Source: Peronospora farinosa (taxonomy: Eukaryota > Oomycota > Peronosporomycetes > Peronosporales > Peronosporaceae). Taken from it: 64,000 nt of DNA. Shown here in pieces: positions 22,432 to 34,030 of this stretch. Every line of letters begins with the position of its first letter. The stretch's first letter is position 1. The position numbers and the translations under genes were made by a program. The DNA is taken from contig CANTFK010000131.1 in the NCBI GenBank assembly GCA_947646735.1, positions 124,001-188,000 of the forward strand. The letters run 5' to 3'. Below the pieces are notes generated by a model. It did not search any database. It was not told the DNA's origin and saw only the letters and a program-made list of their open reading frames with translations.

Positions 22432-22624
22432 AAAATGAATTACCTAGAACCCATGCATTCATGTGTAAACTTTACAAGTGTATACTATTATAGTACCCAT
22501 TTACAACACAAAGGGTACTCACCTGACATAAAACATATTGTATGCTTTACAAAAGTGCAAAGGGGTTTGTCTCTTGGACATTATCCACGTGGACTTTCAT
22601 TCCGATAATTACTAGTAAATTATC

Positions 22625-23927
22625 ATGACTAAAACTCGACGACATATTCCTCTCCTGCTATTGCTGTTGCTTCATCTACTAGCGTTCGTAAGCAATGCTC
22701 AAATGTTTGGATTTGACTTTGGTGGGGGTCACGATGAGCATCACGACCACGTGCATGAGCATGACCACGTCGATTTTTACGAGAGTACGTAATTTACGTT
22801 TAGTGTATACTTTAACGAGGTGTGGCTAATGAAAATCTACAACAGCACTGGGACTCAGTATGGAAGCAACTGATACCGAGATAAAAAAGGCTTACCGTAA
22901 ATTGAGCCTTAAGTATCACCCGGACAAGAACAAAGGCGACGAGAATGCAGAGAGTCGTTTCCACGAGATCTCGCGTGCTTACGAAGTGCTCTCTGATCCT
23001 CAGAAGCGCCAGGTGTTTGACCTGGAAGGCTTTGAAGGTCTTGAGCGTGAGGAACAGTCGTCGGGACGTCCCTCTAGCCCTTTTGATGCCTTCTTTGGAG
23101 GAGGTGGTAAGCAACGTGGTCCTGATGCAGGGGTGGACGTATCGGTGACACTAGAAGAACTTTACAATGGAGCTGAGAAGAAGGCGCAGTTTGCACGAAA
23201 TGTCATTTGTCGCAAATGCCGTGGCACGGGTGCAAAAGGTGGCAAGACCATGACGTGTAAGAAATGTGGTGGTACGGGCCACATCCTTGTGAATCAGAAA
23301 ATGGGTCCTGGTTTCACTGTGCAGATGCAGCAGCCGTGTCCCAAGTGCAGTGGACGGGGTAAGACGTTTAAAAAAGCCTGTCCTGTTTGTCAAGGCCACA
23401 AGGTTGTAAAAGAGAACAAGGTGCTTACTGCTGCGATCGAGCGAGGCATGCCATCTGCACATGAAATTGTTTTTGAGCGTGAGAGTGAGCAGCGACCAGG
23501 AATGATGCCGGGCAATGTCATTTTTCGTTTACAGCAGGTGCCACACAAACGTTTCCGGTACAAAGTGTTTGTTGCATTCTATTTCATTTGCTTGTGTTGT
23601 GGCTGACGATACATTGTACTCTGTAGTCGAGCAGGTGATGATCTTCACTATAATTTGATGATCTCGCTGGAAGAGGCGCTATTGGGGTACAAGAAGCCCA
23701 TGAAGCATTTGGATGATCGCACAGTGGTGCTCTCTAACTCGCACGTAACGACACCCTTTGAAGTCCGCATTGTGGAGGGCGAGGGAATGCCCGTGCACAA
23801 CTACCCGTCCCAGCTCGGCAACTTACATGTGCACCATGAGATACGCTTTCCGACGAAGCTCTCGGTTGAGCAGAAAGAGCTCGTGAAGAAGCTGCTGCCT
23901 GAAGATTCGGCAACGGCTGTGGAATGA
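22625..23927 (+). CDS. DnaJ/Hsp40 co-chaperone of the secretory pathway
   Basis: Exons 22625-22784, 22846-23557 and 23627-23927 join in phase to 390 residues. Residues 1-25 are a signal peptide ([17 protein letters not shown]). A His/Asp-rich stretch (31-50) precedes the J domain (about 51-112; HPD at 78-80, which stimulates Hsp70 ATPase). Four CxxCxGxG-type repeats (175-237) form the zinc-binding domain, followed by the substrate-binding region ([17 protein letters not shown]). This fits a type I DnaJ acting with BiP in the ER lumen, like Scj1 or DNAJB11. No KDEL-type tail is present (ends DSATAVE). Both introns are GT-AG with GTAC donors. It lies 152 bp upstream of the endonuclease V gene. 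Confidence 0.92.
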
Positions 23928-24079
23928 AAGTTGAAAAAACAATGAAAACTGTGCTTTTGAGGTGCTTGTTGTCGACGCTTTGAACTCCTTTTACTGCTCT
24001 AGTTTTATCTTAATTATTGTATCAGACACCTAGCAGTCAGCTTATAAGCACAAAGTGCTCCCAAGACACAAGTCAGGAT

Positions 24080-25140
24080 ATGGCGAGCAAAAGCACCGCA
24101 GCGATAAATGAAAAGTGGAAAAGTACGTCATCCTTTCATTGAATGGATACATCCTGCATCGTGTAACTATTGAATGTTATGTGACTATGAAAAATAGAAG
24201 AACAATTGGACCTCAAGAAGCAGTTGATTGAGACGGACAGAACGCAGTGGCAGCTTTACTCTGACGCTGACGGTGCAACCCCGATGAATGAGGCCACCTA
24301 CAGAGTGTTGAAAAAAGTAGCTGGAGTTGACATTAGCTTTCTAAAGGGCTCGGACGAGCACGCGTGCGCCTCGATCGTGGTACTGGACTACCCGTCACAA
24401 ACTGTGCTGTATGAGGCCTTTACCTACGTATCGCTGCCAGCGCCGTACATTACCGGGTTCTTGGCCTTTCGAGAGGTACCAGCTTTGAGAAAGTTGTATA
24501 GTGATCTTTGTCACCGCTGCCCAGGTGTGAAAGCATAATGTCGTTCTTTCAAATATTTTTTGTGCGACTGACTTTGGTTTGTTTGCTATCCTGTAGATCT
24601 CGTGCCTGACGTAACGCTAGTGGATGGCAACGGAGTCTTGCATCCACAGGGCTTTGGTCTAGCCTCTCACTTTGGTGTGCTTGAGAATGTCCCCACAATC
24701 GGTGTCGGTAAGACCTTCCTCCACGTTGATGGACTCACGAAAACCGACGTGAAAAACCTGATGGCCAAAGCTAGAGAAGAGAACCACGACGTGGTCAAGC
24801 TCACAGGAAGGTCTGGAAAGGTATTGTTGCTACTTTTTATGTAGACGTCTTGGTTGTAAGCATTGCGTTCTTACTGCTGTGTGATCTTGAGGTTTGGGGT
24901 GCTGCGCTGTGTGGCACAGCTGGCGTCAAGAATCCCGTTTACGTGTCGGTGGGAAACATGCTGTCTCTAGATACGAGCCTGGCAATAGCTCAAGCCTGCT
25001 CCCAATACCGCATTCCCGAACCGATCCGCCAAGCCGACCTCCGCTCTCGAGAGGTGGTTCGACAGTGGGAAAGCGCAGGAGCCGTCAACACCACCCTAGA
25101 CCTTTTTCATGTGCATCCGCTTCCAGCACATTGTTTCTAA
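24080..25140 (+). CDS. Endonuclease V
   Basis: Four exons (24080-24122, 24198-24524, 24597-24820, 24892-25140) give 280 residues in continuous phase. The family cleaves DNA or RNA one base 3' of deoxyinosine or inosine. Visible signatures: VAGVDISF with catalytic Asp59, [16 protein letters not shown] with Glu107, [17 protein letters not shown] with Asp133, GVGK, and [12 protein letters not shown] at the C terminus. The strand-separating PYIP motif reads PYIT here. Length is normal for eukaryotic ENDOV. No targeting signal is seen, so cytosol or nucleus is likely. Confidence 0.92.
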
Positions 25141-25367
25141 GTATTTCCAGGTGCATTCGGCAATTGTGTTTCTACCGTTTTCAAGTTGCAAGTCATGTGA
25201 GATGTTGTTGTCTAGTCAACGCTCCATCTTTGATTTGGCTATCATGCCTCTTGTCTTAGAGAATGTTCCAGAACACCAGGTAACGCTAGAATAAATTAGG
25301 ATCGTTTAATGAAGATTTGTCTGGATGCAAACATTGTCAACATGTAGCAATGCTAAAGCGAAATAAT
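25141..25367. other. 3' intergenic region
   Basis: Convergent gap between the endonuclease V gene and the minus-strand gene at 25368; no feature seen. Confidence 0.4.
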
Positions 25368-26078
25368 TTACAACTGCAGGCTAAGCGCCATGGACAGAAA
25401 TCGCCAGTCATATCGAGGCACTGGCGTTGCTAAAACTTCTATAGGTGAGCACGGAGACTTGGCATCGCAATGCTGATTCCAGACTTGTTCCATTTTAAGC
25501 GCGCTATCTTCAATAGCGGACGGTGTGTCTTGACGTTTATCAGTCTGCTTCTCATTGTCAAAGCTGCGGAACAAAGTTGCGATCGGAAGCAGGTTCATTT
25601 TAATCTGTTGCTCGACGGTTTCCATCTGGGCAGACGATACTCGACGCAACCTTGTAGGATTCATCAGTAGCAGTGTACGCAGCTTCTCGAGCGTCTGTAC
25701 AGTGCGTACCAACTTGAGTACGACCGAAGGAGGCACCGGCGAATCTGGACACGCAGATCCGGGACCGTACGTAAGCACGGCTTTAAGTTTCTGAATAACC
25801 ATAGCAATATCATCCAGATATTTGTATCGCAGCTCGGCTAGTTTGCACGAGGTGCTCAAAGCAGTAATAGGGACTGGAGGATTTACTCCAGTAAAGTCCC
25901 TTAGCGGTGGCAATGGAGGCAGTGACGTAGACATATGCGCGGGGAGAACGTGTGGCATCATTGGAGGACTAAGACGTACACGTTTCATCTCGGGAGATCG
26001 AATGTTGGAACTGCTCATTCTATCAAGAACCTTCACGAAAGAATTTTTATGTGACCGGAACTGATGGAAGCGGAGCAA
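25368..26078 (-). CDS. Hypothetical protein, 236 residues
   Basis: A single unspliced frame. The N-terminal third is basic and proline-rich (KRVRLSPPMMPHVLPAH). The middle is predicted helical: LAELRYKYLDDIAMVIQKLK and VVLKLVRTVQTLEKLRTLLL, spaced like a small helical bundle. A second helical part follows (ETVEQQIKMNLLPIATLF). No signal peptide or membrane segment. The helix pattern could fit a protein-interaction domain of a nuclear regulator, but I do not recognise a family. It converges on endonuclease V. Confidence 0.65.
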   Translation of the reverse strand: MLRFHQFRSHKNSFVKVLDRMSSSNIRSPEMKRVRLSPPMMPHVLPAHMSTSLPPLPPLRDFTGVNPPVPITALSTSCKLAELRYKYLDDIAMVIQKLKAVLTYGPGSACPDSPVPPSVVLKLVRTVQTLEKLRTLLLMNPTRLRRVSSAQMETVEQQIKMNLLPIATLFRSFDNEKQTDKRQDTPSAIEDSALKMEQVWNQHCDAKSPCSPIEVLATPVPRYDWRFLSMALSLQL

Positions 26079-26639
26079 ATGCGAGAATGATACAAACGAG
26101 ACTTCTCAGCCAGTAGGTTTCTGATTTTTCTCAGCCTGAGAAAAAAAAGTAAGATTTAAACTTGGAATTTGTAAGCTTGTCAGAAAAACCCTCGAAGCTG
26201 CAAATGTTCTAAGCGAACATGTAGTGTTTTGTATTGGTACTAACATTGACGGCACCTTTAGGGTGGAGCTGGACAAGTTTGAAATATTACCTCGCGAGGC
26301 ACCTTTTCGTGCATGGCTGGTACATATCTTCCACCCTGACCTGAAAGCACGTGACGAGATTGATTCCTATTTTCTTCTTCTTGTATTCCGTGATATTGTT
26401 TTATGCGCGTAATGTTGGTGGATGTTAGAGAGCAATCTGAGTCACAGAAGCTAGAAGCTGTGTGCGTAGCTGGTGGTCGTCTAACAGTTGCGTTAGTCAA
26501 AATCTTGTCAGTGCCGCAACTCTTCCAGCGGTTTGCTACAACGGTCTTCCATCATCAGCCATTTCTACAAATTTGTACCCATAGGTGTCACTGAACAAGA
26601 GACAAATAAAATCAAAGAAATGACAGTCAACTAGATTAA
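26079..26639. other. No gene recognised
   Basis: Short ORFs only (26224-26412, 26403-26594), none with family motifs. Confidence 0.3.
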
Positions 26640-26647
26640 GACTTCTA

Positions 26648-26810
26648 AGTGTAGGAAAACTAAGAACGTTCTTAGTTTCCTACACTACAAGCAAAATGCG
26701 ACTAGAACCCGTCCGATTCTCAGATCGAATCCTTTTGATCTGAATATTATGTCCGTCGAATTTACTAGACGGATGCCATTGTCGCATCTTCACAAAGCAA
26801 ATGCGACATG
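26648..26810. repeat. Cluster of small palindromes
   Basis: TGTAGGAAAACTAAGAAC at about 26651 is followed at once by its near-exact inverse. CAGATCGAA..TTGATCTG, CCGTC..GACGG and ATGCGAC..GTCGCAT pairs follow within 150 bp. Could be a small MITE-like insertion or structured DNA. Confidence 0.45.
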
Positions 26811-26930
26811 GCATCAATAAACAAACAAATGACAAAGACGACGAAAGTAATGGATCGTTCTTCCGCAGTCATTAATGCATATACTGCTTGCTACCTTAAT
26901 GCCAACCTGGATTTCCAAAGATTCTTGTTG

Positions 26931-27545
26931 ATATTGCCGCCATTGAAGCCAAGTCTGTATTGCTATTCAAGCGACACGAGCTCGTCTATCCGTCCTGGGA
27001 CAAAGCTCAACGGCACTTGCTAAACACGACGGCAACGGGAGTGTCACAAGGGCGACTCAAGGTCGTGTACTTTGTACGTCATGCAGAGGGCATTCATAAC
27101 GCAGCGGCAAATGAGGTTGGCGCCGAAGAATAGGAATCTAAACTCGCATTTGAAGAGAAATATCTGAACGCGAACCATCTGAACACGAACAGTTTTCCAT
27201 GCCAATCAGACGCCACTTGTCTGCATAAAAACTGTCGAGAAATCGTTAAGTGTCGCTCATTTGACAAGAGACGATCGGTCTTTGAGTTTAAGCTAAACTA
27301 TCAGACGTAGACTTCTCATCCATAAAAGACGAGGTCGAATATCGACACACCGCAAGACGGACGAGGAAGTGCACACTCGCGCAAAGGTATTTCCATTTGA
27401 GTTGTTTCAGAAGATTCTCGAACAACTTGGTGCCGTTGTGCCACATTCGGGCTTCATGGAAGCGGTTTATGCCGGCGTTATGGACGTTCGTATGTAACCT
27501 GCGAACTGCGAGGCTTTCCCTCTTGTGCTGGAGGCTGTTTGAACA
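26931..27545 (+). pseudogene. Histidine phosphatase relic 1
   Basis: Plus-strand frames contain KVVYFVRHAEGIHNAA (compare KVVYFLRHAEGTHNEA in the gene at 27899-28738), then after stops IVKCRSFDKRRSVFE (compare FDCHTCNKRRPLSE). At the end, CTGCGAACTGCGAGGCTTTC fits the C-terminal PSNCEV region. Multiple stops and frameshifts. It is on the opposite strand to the live copy, so the two form an inverted pair. Confidence 0.75.
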
Positions 27546-27898
27546 TGCACATCGAAAAATGTGTATACAGATAAACAAGTGTACATGAATTGCTCGAACT
27601 ACGTCATAAATGAGACGGACATCTATTACTCGTGTCAGCGCGTTAGCTTAGTAAGGCTTCGCTGTCCGTTGCATTCCTCGCTCGATGCTGTTATTTATAC
27701 AATCAAGCTCAGAGCACTCAGCTGCAAGCAAGTTCAGTGCGCTTCAGCAGTCATTTTGTATCAGACTAGAACATTGCTCTACGTACATACATGTATAATT
27801 AAATAATGAGCGCGGCTTGAATCAATAATGTGTTAACGTAATGGTGCTCAATGTATTGATGATAAGCTCCACTTTTCCTCCCCATCGGTGCATAGTCA
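27546..27898. other. Intergenic, no feature seen
   Basis: Between the relic and the 3' end of the phosphatase gene; no coding signal. Confidence 0.3.
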
Positions 27899-28738
27899 TC
27901 AGAGTGCCTCAATCACGATCGGGACAACCTCGCAGTTGCTAGGACGTACCTCGATGCCCAATGTGACGGCACAAATCGCCTCAATGATGCTAAGATGAGC
28001 TACTACGACCACGTAGCGCTCCGGTATCGTGCGGAAGAACTCCAGCAAAAATTCGCGGGCGCGCTTCTGAATCTCCTCCGTCGTCTCGCGATGTGTCTTC
28101 GACCACAGCTGATCCTCTTCATCTTTCATGCTTGAAAAATCCACATCTGGAAACTGCTGCTTGAGCTCCGACAGCGGTCGTCGTTTGTTGCACGTGTGAC
28201 AATCGAACGTCTCGCGACAGCTCTCGATGCAAGTGAATAATTCGTCCGGTACCTGCTCCTTGGCGAAAAATTTCTGTGCCGTCTGAATAGCCCGTGAGAT
28301 CGGAGACACCACGACTCTCTCTATGGGCAGCATACCCTGCTCCAGCTCCGCTTGGACACTAATCGGTCCCTTGTTTTGTGCGTCCTTGATGCCAAATGCA
28401 GTCAGTGGAGCGTCCAAGAACGCGTCGGTGCGCGCGAATTCGTCTTCCCAGCGAGGAGAACCATACTTGCCATGAGCCTCATTATGAGTGCCCTCGGCAT
28501 GGCGCAAAAAGTACACGACCTTGATCTGTCGAAGGGTTCCATCGGGTCGCTTTTCCTGCTCCAATTGCGCTACTTTGTGCTGAAACTCACTCCAACAGGA
28601 CGGCACCATTTTGAATTGTTTAAAGAGCGTTAGAGGCGGAGTCACATCGTTTTTAACTGGTGTCTTGAAAGTGAAAAAGCCATCGACAGCTCTTACGACA
28701 GTCGGTACAATTGCGGGACATGAGGAATTATCAGTCAT
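27899..28738 (-). CDS. Histidine phosphatase (phosphoglycerate mutase-like) family protein
   Basis: 279 residues, unspliced. YFLRHAEGTHN carries the catalytic RHG-type motif with Arg79 and nucleophile His80. SPISRAIQTA (Arg149), the Glu/Arg pair around 172-176 and VVAHLSIIEA with the second His248 complete the active site of the superfamily. A CHTCNKRRPLSEL insert (180-192) follows the acid residue, and may be a metal or structural Cys pair. The branch includes phosphatases and mutases of unknown substrate common in oomycetes and plants; the exact substrate cannot be read. No signal peptide; cytosolic. Two decayed relatives flank it. Confidence 0.88.
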   Translation of the reverse strand: MTDNSSCPAIVPTVVRAVDGFFTFKTPVKNDVTPPLTLFKQFKMVPSCWSEFQHKVAQLEQEKRPDGTLRQIKVVYFLRHAEGTHNEAHGKYGSPRWEDEFARTDAFLDAPLTAFGIKDAQNKGPISVQAELEQGMLPIERVVVSPISRAIQTAQKFFAKEQVPDELFTCIESCRETFDCHTCNKRRPLSELKQQFPDVDFSSMKDEEDQLWSKTHRETTEEIQKRAREFLLEFFRTIPERYVVVVAHLSIIEAICAVTLGIEVRPSNCEVVPIVIEAL

Positions 28739-29025
28739 ACTGGAAGATGTCTTGTCAAAGCTGATTTAGTACTTTTTAAGCTGAAGACTAACCGAATAAT
28801 TGGGATTCTGATCTCTTTTGCCAATAAAACTGACTGACATTGACTCCCGATCATGGGTTTCTTGACTTGCCATAGCCACAACTATCAAGTCCCCCAAATT
28901 GTCGCTCTTCTATCAGCTTGAGCGAATTCCGCCGGCTTCCAATAAAGAATTGACTTGCAGACAAGAGCTCGCACAATGTAAAGACCCTTCTATTACGTAG
29001 AAGTTCCACAAGCAAAAGCACGAAA
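28739..29025. other. Upstream region of the phosphatase gene
   Basis: No ORF or recognised motif; presumably holds its promoter. Confidence 0.35.
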
Positions 29026-29430
29026 TTGGACGCTGGGAAATGGCCGCACGTACTTCCGGATCCATACCTGAACTCATTCGAAGTTCAAAAAAGCAAGACC
29101 AAAGGCGCGTTGAGTGAGTGTTCCAAAATGAAATTGGAGCGAGGCATGTTCCATTGGACGAGTTGCGGTCTTGCCGCTTTTCTCTGGCAATTTAGACGAC
29201 ACAGACCTATACTGCACAAAACCTAGTGCCGAACTGATCGTCCTCTGCAAAAAAGTATGTGAAATAAGTGAGGAAAGGCACACGCTTTACAAGAGACGTC
29301 GATCAAGCGTAGGGTTCTTGGACGTCAACTTTTGCTAGTAGAAGACGAAGAGGATTCACGCAGGGTTCTTGAGACACTACGAATAGATAAGGAGATGACA
29401 CGACTACCAGGCTGTGTGCGTTGTCTCGCC
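29026..29430 (+). pseudogene. Histidine phosphatase relic 2
   Basis: DPYLNSFEVQKSKTKGALSE.....LERGM (about 29060-29145) follows DAFLDAPLTAFGIKDAQNKG....LEQGM of the intact gene. Then, after shifts, PLDELRSCRFSLAI parallels PIERVVVSPISRAI, and ERHTLYKRRRSS...LDVNF parallels CHTCNKRRPLSE...PDVDF. The RHG motif is not present. Stops and frame changes make it a pseudogene. Confidence 0.65.
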
Positions 29431-30516
29431 ATCGACATTCACCTCCGCTCTAACAACTATGAAGCTATGCCAGGCATGTTGATAGAGGTAAAAGAACATT
29501 GCGATTTGTGCAACTAGAATTGCACAGCGACCATTAAAGTAAGCTGCGATGTACTTCCATCTCGACATTATTGTCAAGCATCTAAGTTCTGATCGACTTG
29601 ATAAAAAGCACCAAGCATTTGCTGTCCGCCCACTCCAATGGTTGTGACTTTTGATGGGTCTTTTGACCAGCAACGTCTGCATTTCAGGGGTGTCGAAGAC
29701 AATTTAGGTTTGAATAGCGCTATTTGAAAAAAATTGGACTTCCCGTGGACGCCGGCACGGCAACACCCGCGATCCATACTTGTGCGAGTTTTTTCGTTGG
29801 TTTTTCTTTGGCCCGTGTTTCTTTCCTGTGAGCTTTAGTGGCTCTGCTTGGCCTGTGATGGGACCGGAGTACATCAAATGCGTTGTCGACGCGGGCCATC
29901 GAAGCTAGTTTTGTACAACATTCGATGACCTTTTGTGTGTGTACAAACTTCGTGCTGCTCAACGATATATGGTACTCCGTCGAGTGACGGTGCAGCCGCA
30001 GCTAGTATTTCTTGGGGCTAGACAGCAATTGAGTCTCTCTCAGAGGCAACCTGTATGCAGTGCATCAAGAGTTAGGCCAATATAGTCGGCAAGAAATGGG
30101 TCTTCTTCCGGATGCGCGAAGTATCGATCGCCTTCTGACGCCCCGGATGTCGGCTGGAGAGCGATCCAGCATTATGCAGTGCCGGCACTCACTATATATA
30201 CTCTGAAATTCCTGTGGAAGCGTTCCATCGCGACTTCGAGAGCAACACGTCCAAAATGGTAGTTTTGGATATGAAATTGCCCACATCGACAACCATGTTT
30301 TCGATGAGTGCAAAGCCTCATATTTCCTTTCTTTGGAGCCGCAACGACTTGTCCGATATTGTCTGTGAAAAGGCCCAAATCAAGTCCACACTTTTAGTTC
30401 TCAAGCTACTATTGAGTAAGTTTGCGACCATAATAACTGGATGCAATCTCGTATGCATGTCAGTGTCTTTGACCCAAGATTGACACCGCTATCAATTACT
30501 TGAGTATTATCTTCCT
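29431..30516. other. Unassigned region
   Basis: Only short ORFs. A minus-strand 80-codon Lys-rich frame (29720-29962) and a plus frame at 30214-30483 show no family motif. Possible decayed coding sequence around 30090-30460. Confidence 0.3.
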
Positions 30517-31534
30517 CTAGTCGGCTTTAGTAAACTTGTTCAGTGGAAAAGTCTTCCCATCCCGCTTTTGAAAGCTAGGACTGTGGATTGGTACAAACCA
30601 GTATGGGAACTCATGGAAGGTACCGAATACCTCCTGAAAGTTCTGTAGCACGCCTACGTTGTAGTAGTTGACATAGTCTGGGTCATCACGTTTCTCGCAG
30701 TACTCGAGGGTGCTGTAATTGTTGGCTACCAAGTACAAATGCATCATATAGAAGCAAGCCAATGCCAGTCCCAAACACGTGCTGCCAAAGAATACGCTTA
30801 CAATCTTGCAACATTATACTCAAAGTCAGTAAGGAAACAGTCTACTCAATAGTTCACATTGCCTCCTACCTGTACGCGAGGGTTCAAGAGCTCCAACTTG
30901 CCAAAGTGGACAAAAGTCTCAGTCAACACATAGCGGAATAGAAGACTGCTTTGATACAAACATGTAATTGCACTCCAGCCCAAAAATTGTACAAAAAACT
31001 TGTAGTTGAAGTACCCAATGCACCTTTTCAACCAAAAGGCAACATTGCTGTCAACTTCAACTTGCCCATCTCCCAAAGTTCAATCTACAGTCCCACGTAC
31101 TTGTTTATGTAGACGCAATGATGGTCCATCTTGAGCACACATTGTCGACATGTGCTGCAGTGATGGGTTCGATCCGGTTTCTGTGCGCGACACTTGCGAC
31201 AAGTGCGAACGCCGCCATTCATTTTGCTTTCGACTCGTGAGTCATCGCAATCTGTCGATTGTGTGGCTGCCAGTTCTTGTAGTTGAGGTTTGCTCAGCGT
31301 CCGTCGAGCTAGAAATGAGTCTCCAGACTGCAGCGTCTGCACCAGTGACCAGCACAGGAGGAACGTCAAGCAGTGAAAGAGATATAGCTCCCAAGGAGAC
31401 GCGCCACCCGTAAGCACACGTGCATGTGCGAAGATCACGAAGGAAGAGTACAAGTACACGATCACCCATATGATTACGCACGGTAGCACGTAGCGCAGCG
31501 GCTTGGGGGCCCGCCATTCGCAACAGCAACCCAT
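30517..31534 (-). CDS. DHHC-type protein S-palmitoyltransferase
   Basis: Exons 31534-31101, 31023-30870 and 30804-30517 join in phase to 291 residues. The family transfers palmitate from CoA to Cys of target proteins on Golgi, ER or plasma membrane. Four hydrophobic segments (about 15-37, 50-66, 152-178, 198-224). The Cys-rich domain [21 protein letters not shown] leads to DHHC at 137-140, followed by [15 protein letters not shown]; the residues after DHHC are VY in place of the common PW, as in a minority of the family. NNYSTLEYC matches the TTxE motif. The N terminus MGCCC could itself be acylated. It is divergent from the gene at 31706, with 171 bp between the starts. Confidence 0.92.
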
Positions 31535-31705
31535 TCGTACGAATCAAGTTTCCTGTAGAAACGAATACATAATATTTTCAAAACTAACCCATTTTTACTT
31601 TTGATATTTATCCATTTCTAAATATCTCTTCATTATTAGAAACGTCGCTGTTTGAACTCAAGGTCTTGAGCTACGATCCCTCCTGTGACGCAGAATCTTT
31701 CTCTA

Positions 31706-34030
31706 ATGGTAGCGATAGCACCCGCTCCATTTACACGACCCCAGAAGACTACAGGACTCTCAAATCAGATGCAGGAAGACGACAAACAAGCGAATGTAGC
31801 GCTGGAGATATTGCAGCAGCCGCCAGAGACCTGGTACAAGGACCAGTTTGGCCGCAAGGCGACGTTTGAGTTGCGAGTACAGAGGACAGAGGCATTTTGT
31901 GCTCAGTGTGTGGAGCAGAGGATATTGACGGTGAAGTTGCTGTACGAGAGTGGGTGCGTTAAGTATGTGAGACTTTTGAGGTCTGTGGGAACTAATGGAT
32001 GGATGAATGCAGTAAAGTGGTGGAAAAACAGGAGATTCTGCATGTTATGGCTGGCCAATGTCTGGATAATAACAGGCAGAGCACAATGGCTATGCGTATT
32101 AATCAAGTGTCAAAAAATCACCTCAATCAGGTGAGACATACTGCTTACGAAGAAAAGGACAAAAGGGCAAAAGGGTCGAATGGTTGAGTTTTGATTGTAA
32201 TTTTGTATGGTGTGCAGAGATTTTGTGTGGAAATTGCAGTTCCAACGTGTCCGGGGCTATGTGAGTATATTTCATCGGTTGTGTCGAAGCCGGTGCTGGT
32301 GTTGTCCAAGAAGAAGAAGAAGAAGCGGACTGTGATGGATAATGAGAAGATGGAAGCCTCTTGCAACGTGAAGAAGATTAAACGCTCGTTGTTGCAAGGA
32401 TCACGATTGTCAAATGACCTGCCGGGGAGTTTGCACTCATCTGCTTCTACAGCTACGATTACTGGAAATGTGACTGCAGTGATTGCTGATATAGAGGAGA
32501 CAATTCCACTTAATGCATCAGATACTACTGCTCCATTTACGCCAGAAACGCCGAATATCTGTCTCTGGGCGAACGCAGCATTTGACTTGCTGTACAAGTT
32601 GCAGTGGCAACGCACACCTGCGAGTACAACCGACAAACCGGGAACAAACCTGGAAGAGATACTGGCCCAAGCGTTGTCTAAAGCGTACAAATGTCCATCG
32701 TGTCAAGAGACATACGGACAGGTGCCAACACACCAAGACGACTGTGATTTGAAGTTGCTGCTAGAGCAAGGGGGTGAGTACATGTAGCCGACACACGCAA
32801 GGGGGTCGGATTTCTTGATGTTGATGTGCACGTACAACTAACGCATGTGGAATTAATATAGGGCATACGGATGCGTCGGCAATTCGGAAAGCAGTACATA
32901 GCACAGCACATCATCCGCTTCAGTGGTCTTCGGACAAGTATTTCGAACGGCCAGACCGTCCTAAAGTCATGTACAGTGGTGATGATATCACTCTAAAGTT
33001 TTCGTATAATCTCGCTCAAAGCTTTCACCAGCTATCTGGCCCTGTAAGCGAACAAGAGCCAACAGAAGGCTGTACTTCCACTGCTGTGGCAGAAAATCTA
33101 AGTATCGGTTTATGGAAGGATTACGCCTCGCTTTCAAAGCTACTTTACAGGCAAGTTTGCATCAAAATCTGCTGGGACTTTTTGTCTGGAGCATTGTAAT
33201 TCTAATGATTGCTTTCCTAAACAGCACCACCTACGAAAAAGCGAAATCTCTGCAAGCGGGCACGGCTTCCAACGCTGCGCAACAGTGGGCTGGATTGTTG
33301 GCACCTGTGGGAATACTTTCACCTGGGTTTTCCGCTCTCTCTAGCTCAACAAATAGTAGCGCGATTCATTTAGCCGGAGTTCAGCCAAAATTTGGGTCCC
33401 AACGATTTTCAGCATTACTGTCAGCTAAAATGGACATGTTTCTTGATGCTGCAGAACATTTTCGAGAAGGTAAACGATCTTTGCACGGAGACGGAAATAT
33501 CGTTGATTCACTCGGCAGTATGAATTTAAGCGAACTTATACGTTCGAATTCCGGAGAAATCCATGGTATTGGTCCTCAATTCACATCGCTATCAAGCTCC
33601 TTGTCGGCATTGCTGTCAGGATATCCGTCGACTTTGGACGTGAGCTCTGAAAACTGTGTTCAAATTGTCATGGGCTCCGATTTCCTGAATTGCGGTTTTC
33701 CAGCACTAGATGCATCCTTTAATCTGGTGGGATTTTACCATCTCGTTACTAAAATGGTAAGATACGTGTCATATCGAGATGTGCATCCTTTTTTTCTAAA
33801 CTCACTGCAACTTCTTCCCTATATACCAACAGAAAGATAGTCCCGCCGAACTACGCTTCGCGCCAAATTTGTTTCCGTTGCCAGATGAAATGTTACAAGA
33901 GCTCAAAAACACCATTACCAAATGGAAGGAAAACCAATCACTTATTCACAGGTTGGAGTCGGTTCACAACAACCCAGAAGACTCGCTGACGCGCTTGAAA
34001 AGTGCCGTGCTGCGTCAGGTAATGCGTTAA
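31706..34030 (+). CDS. Six-exon gene, unknown function, 649 residues
   Basis: Exons 31706-31962, 32013-32130, 32218-32773, 32862-33150, 33225-33756 and 33833-34030 keep phase throughout and end in TAA. The intron at 33151-33224 has a GC donor (GCAAGT). The N-terminal 150 residues alternate short strand-like blocks (LEILQQPPETWYKDQFG, RILTVKLLYES, MRINQVSKNHLNQRFCVEIA) that recall an immunoglobulin-fold DNA-binding domain, but this is a guess. A KKKKKK run near 156-161 could be a nuclear signal. CPSC...H....C at 284-301 is a C2HC-like finger. The rest is Ser-rich with LADLL-like helices. Likely a nuclear regulator; family not recognised. An in-frame alternative donor exists near the stop. Confidence 0.7.
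33151..33224 (+). other. GC-AG intron
   Basis: TTTACAG/GCAAGTTTG to CTAAACAG/CACC. Removing it preserves phase (AG + C). Reading through in the upstream exon's frame meets a stop at 33198 (GCATTGTAA), so the intron must be removed for the upstream exon to continue. Confidence 0.7.

Noticed and set aside
25109..25294. Small ORF overlapping the end of endonuclease V
   Set aside because: Different frame, no motif, and no splice site linking it to the gene.
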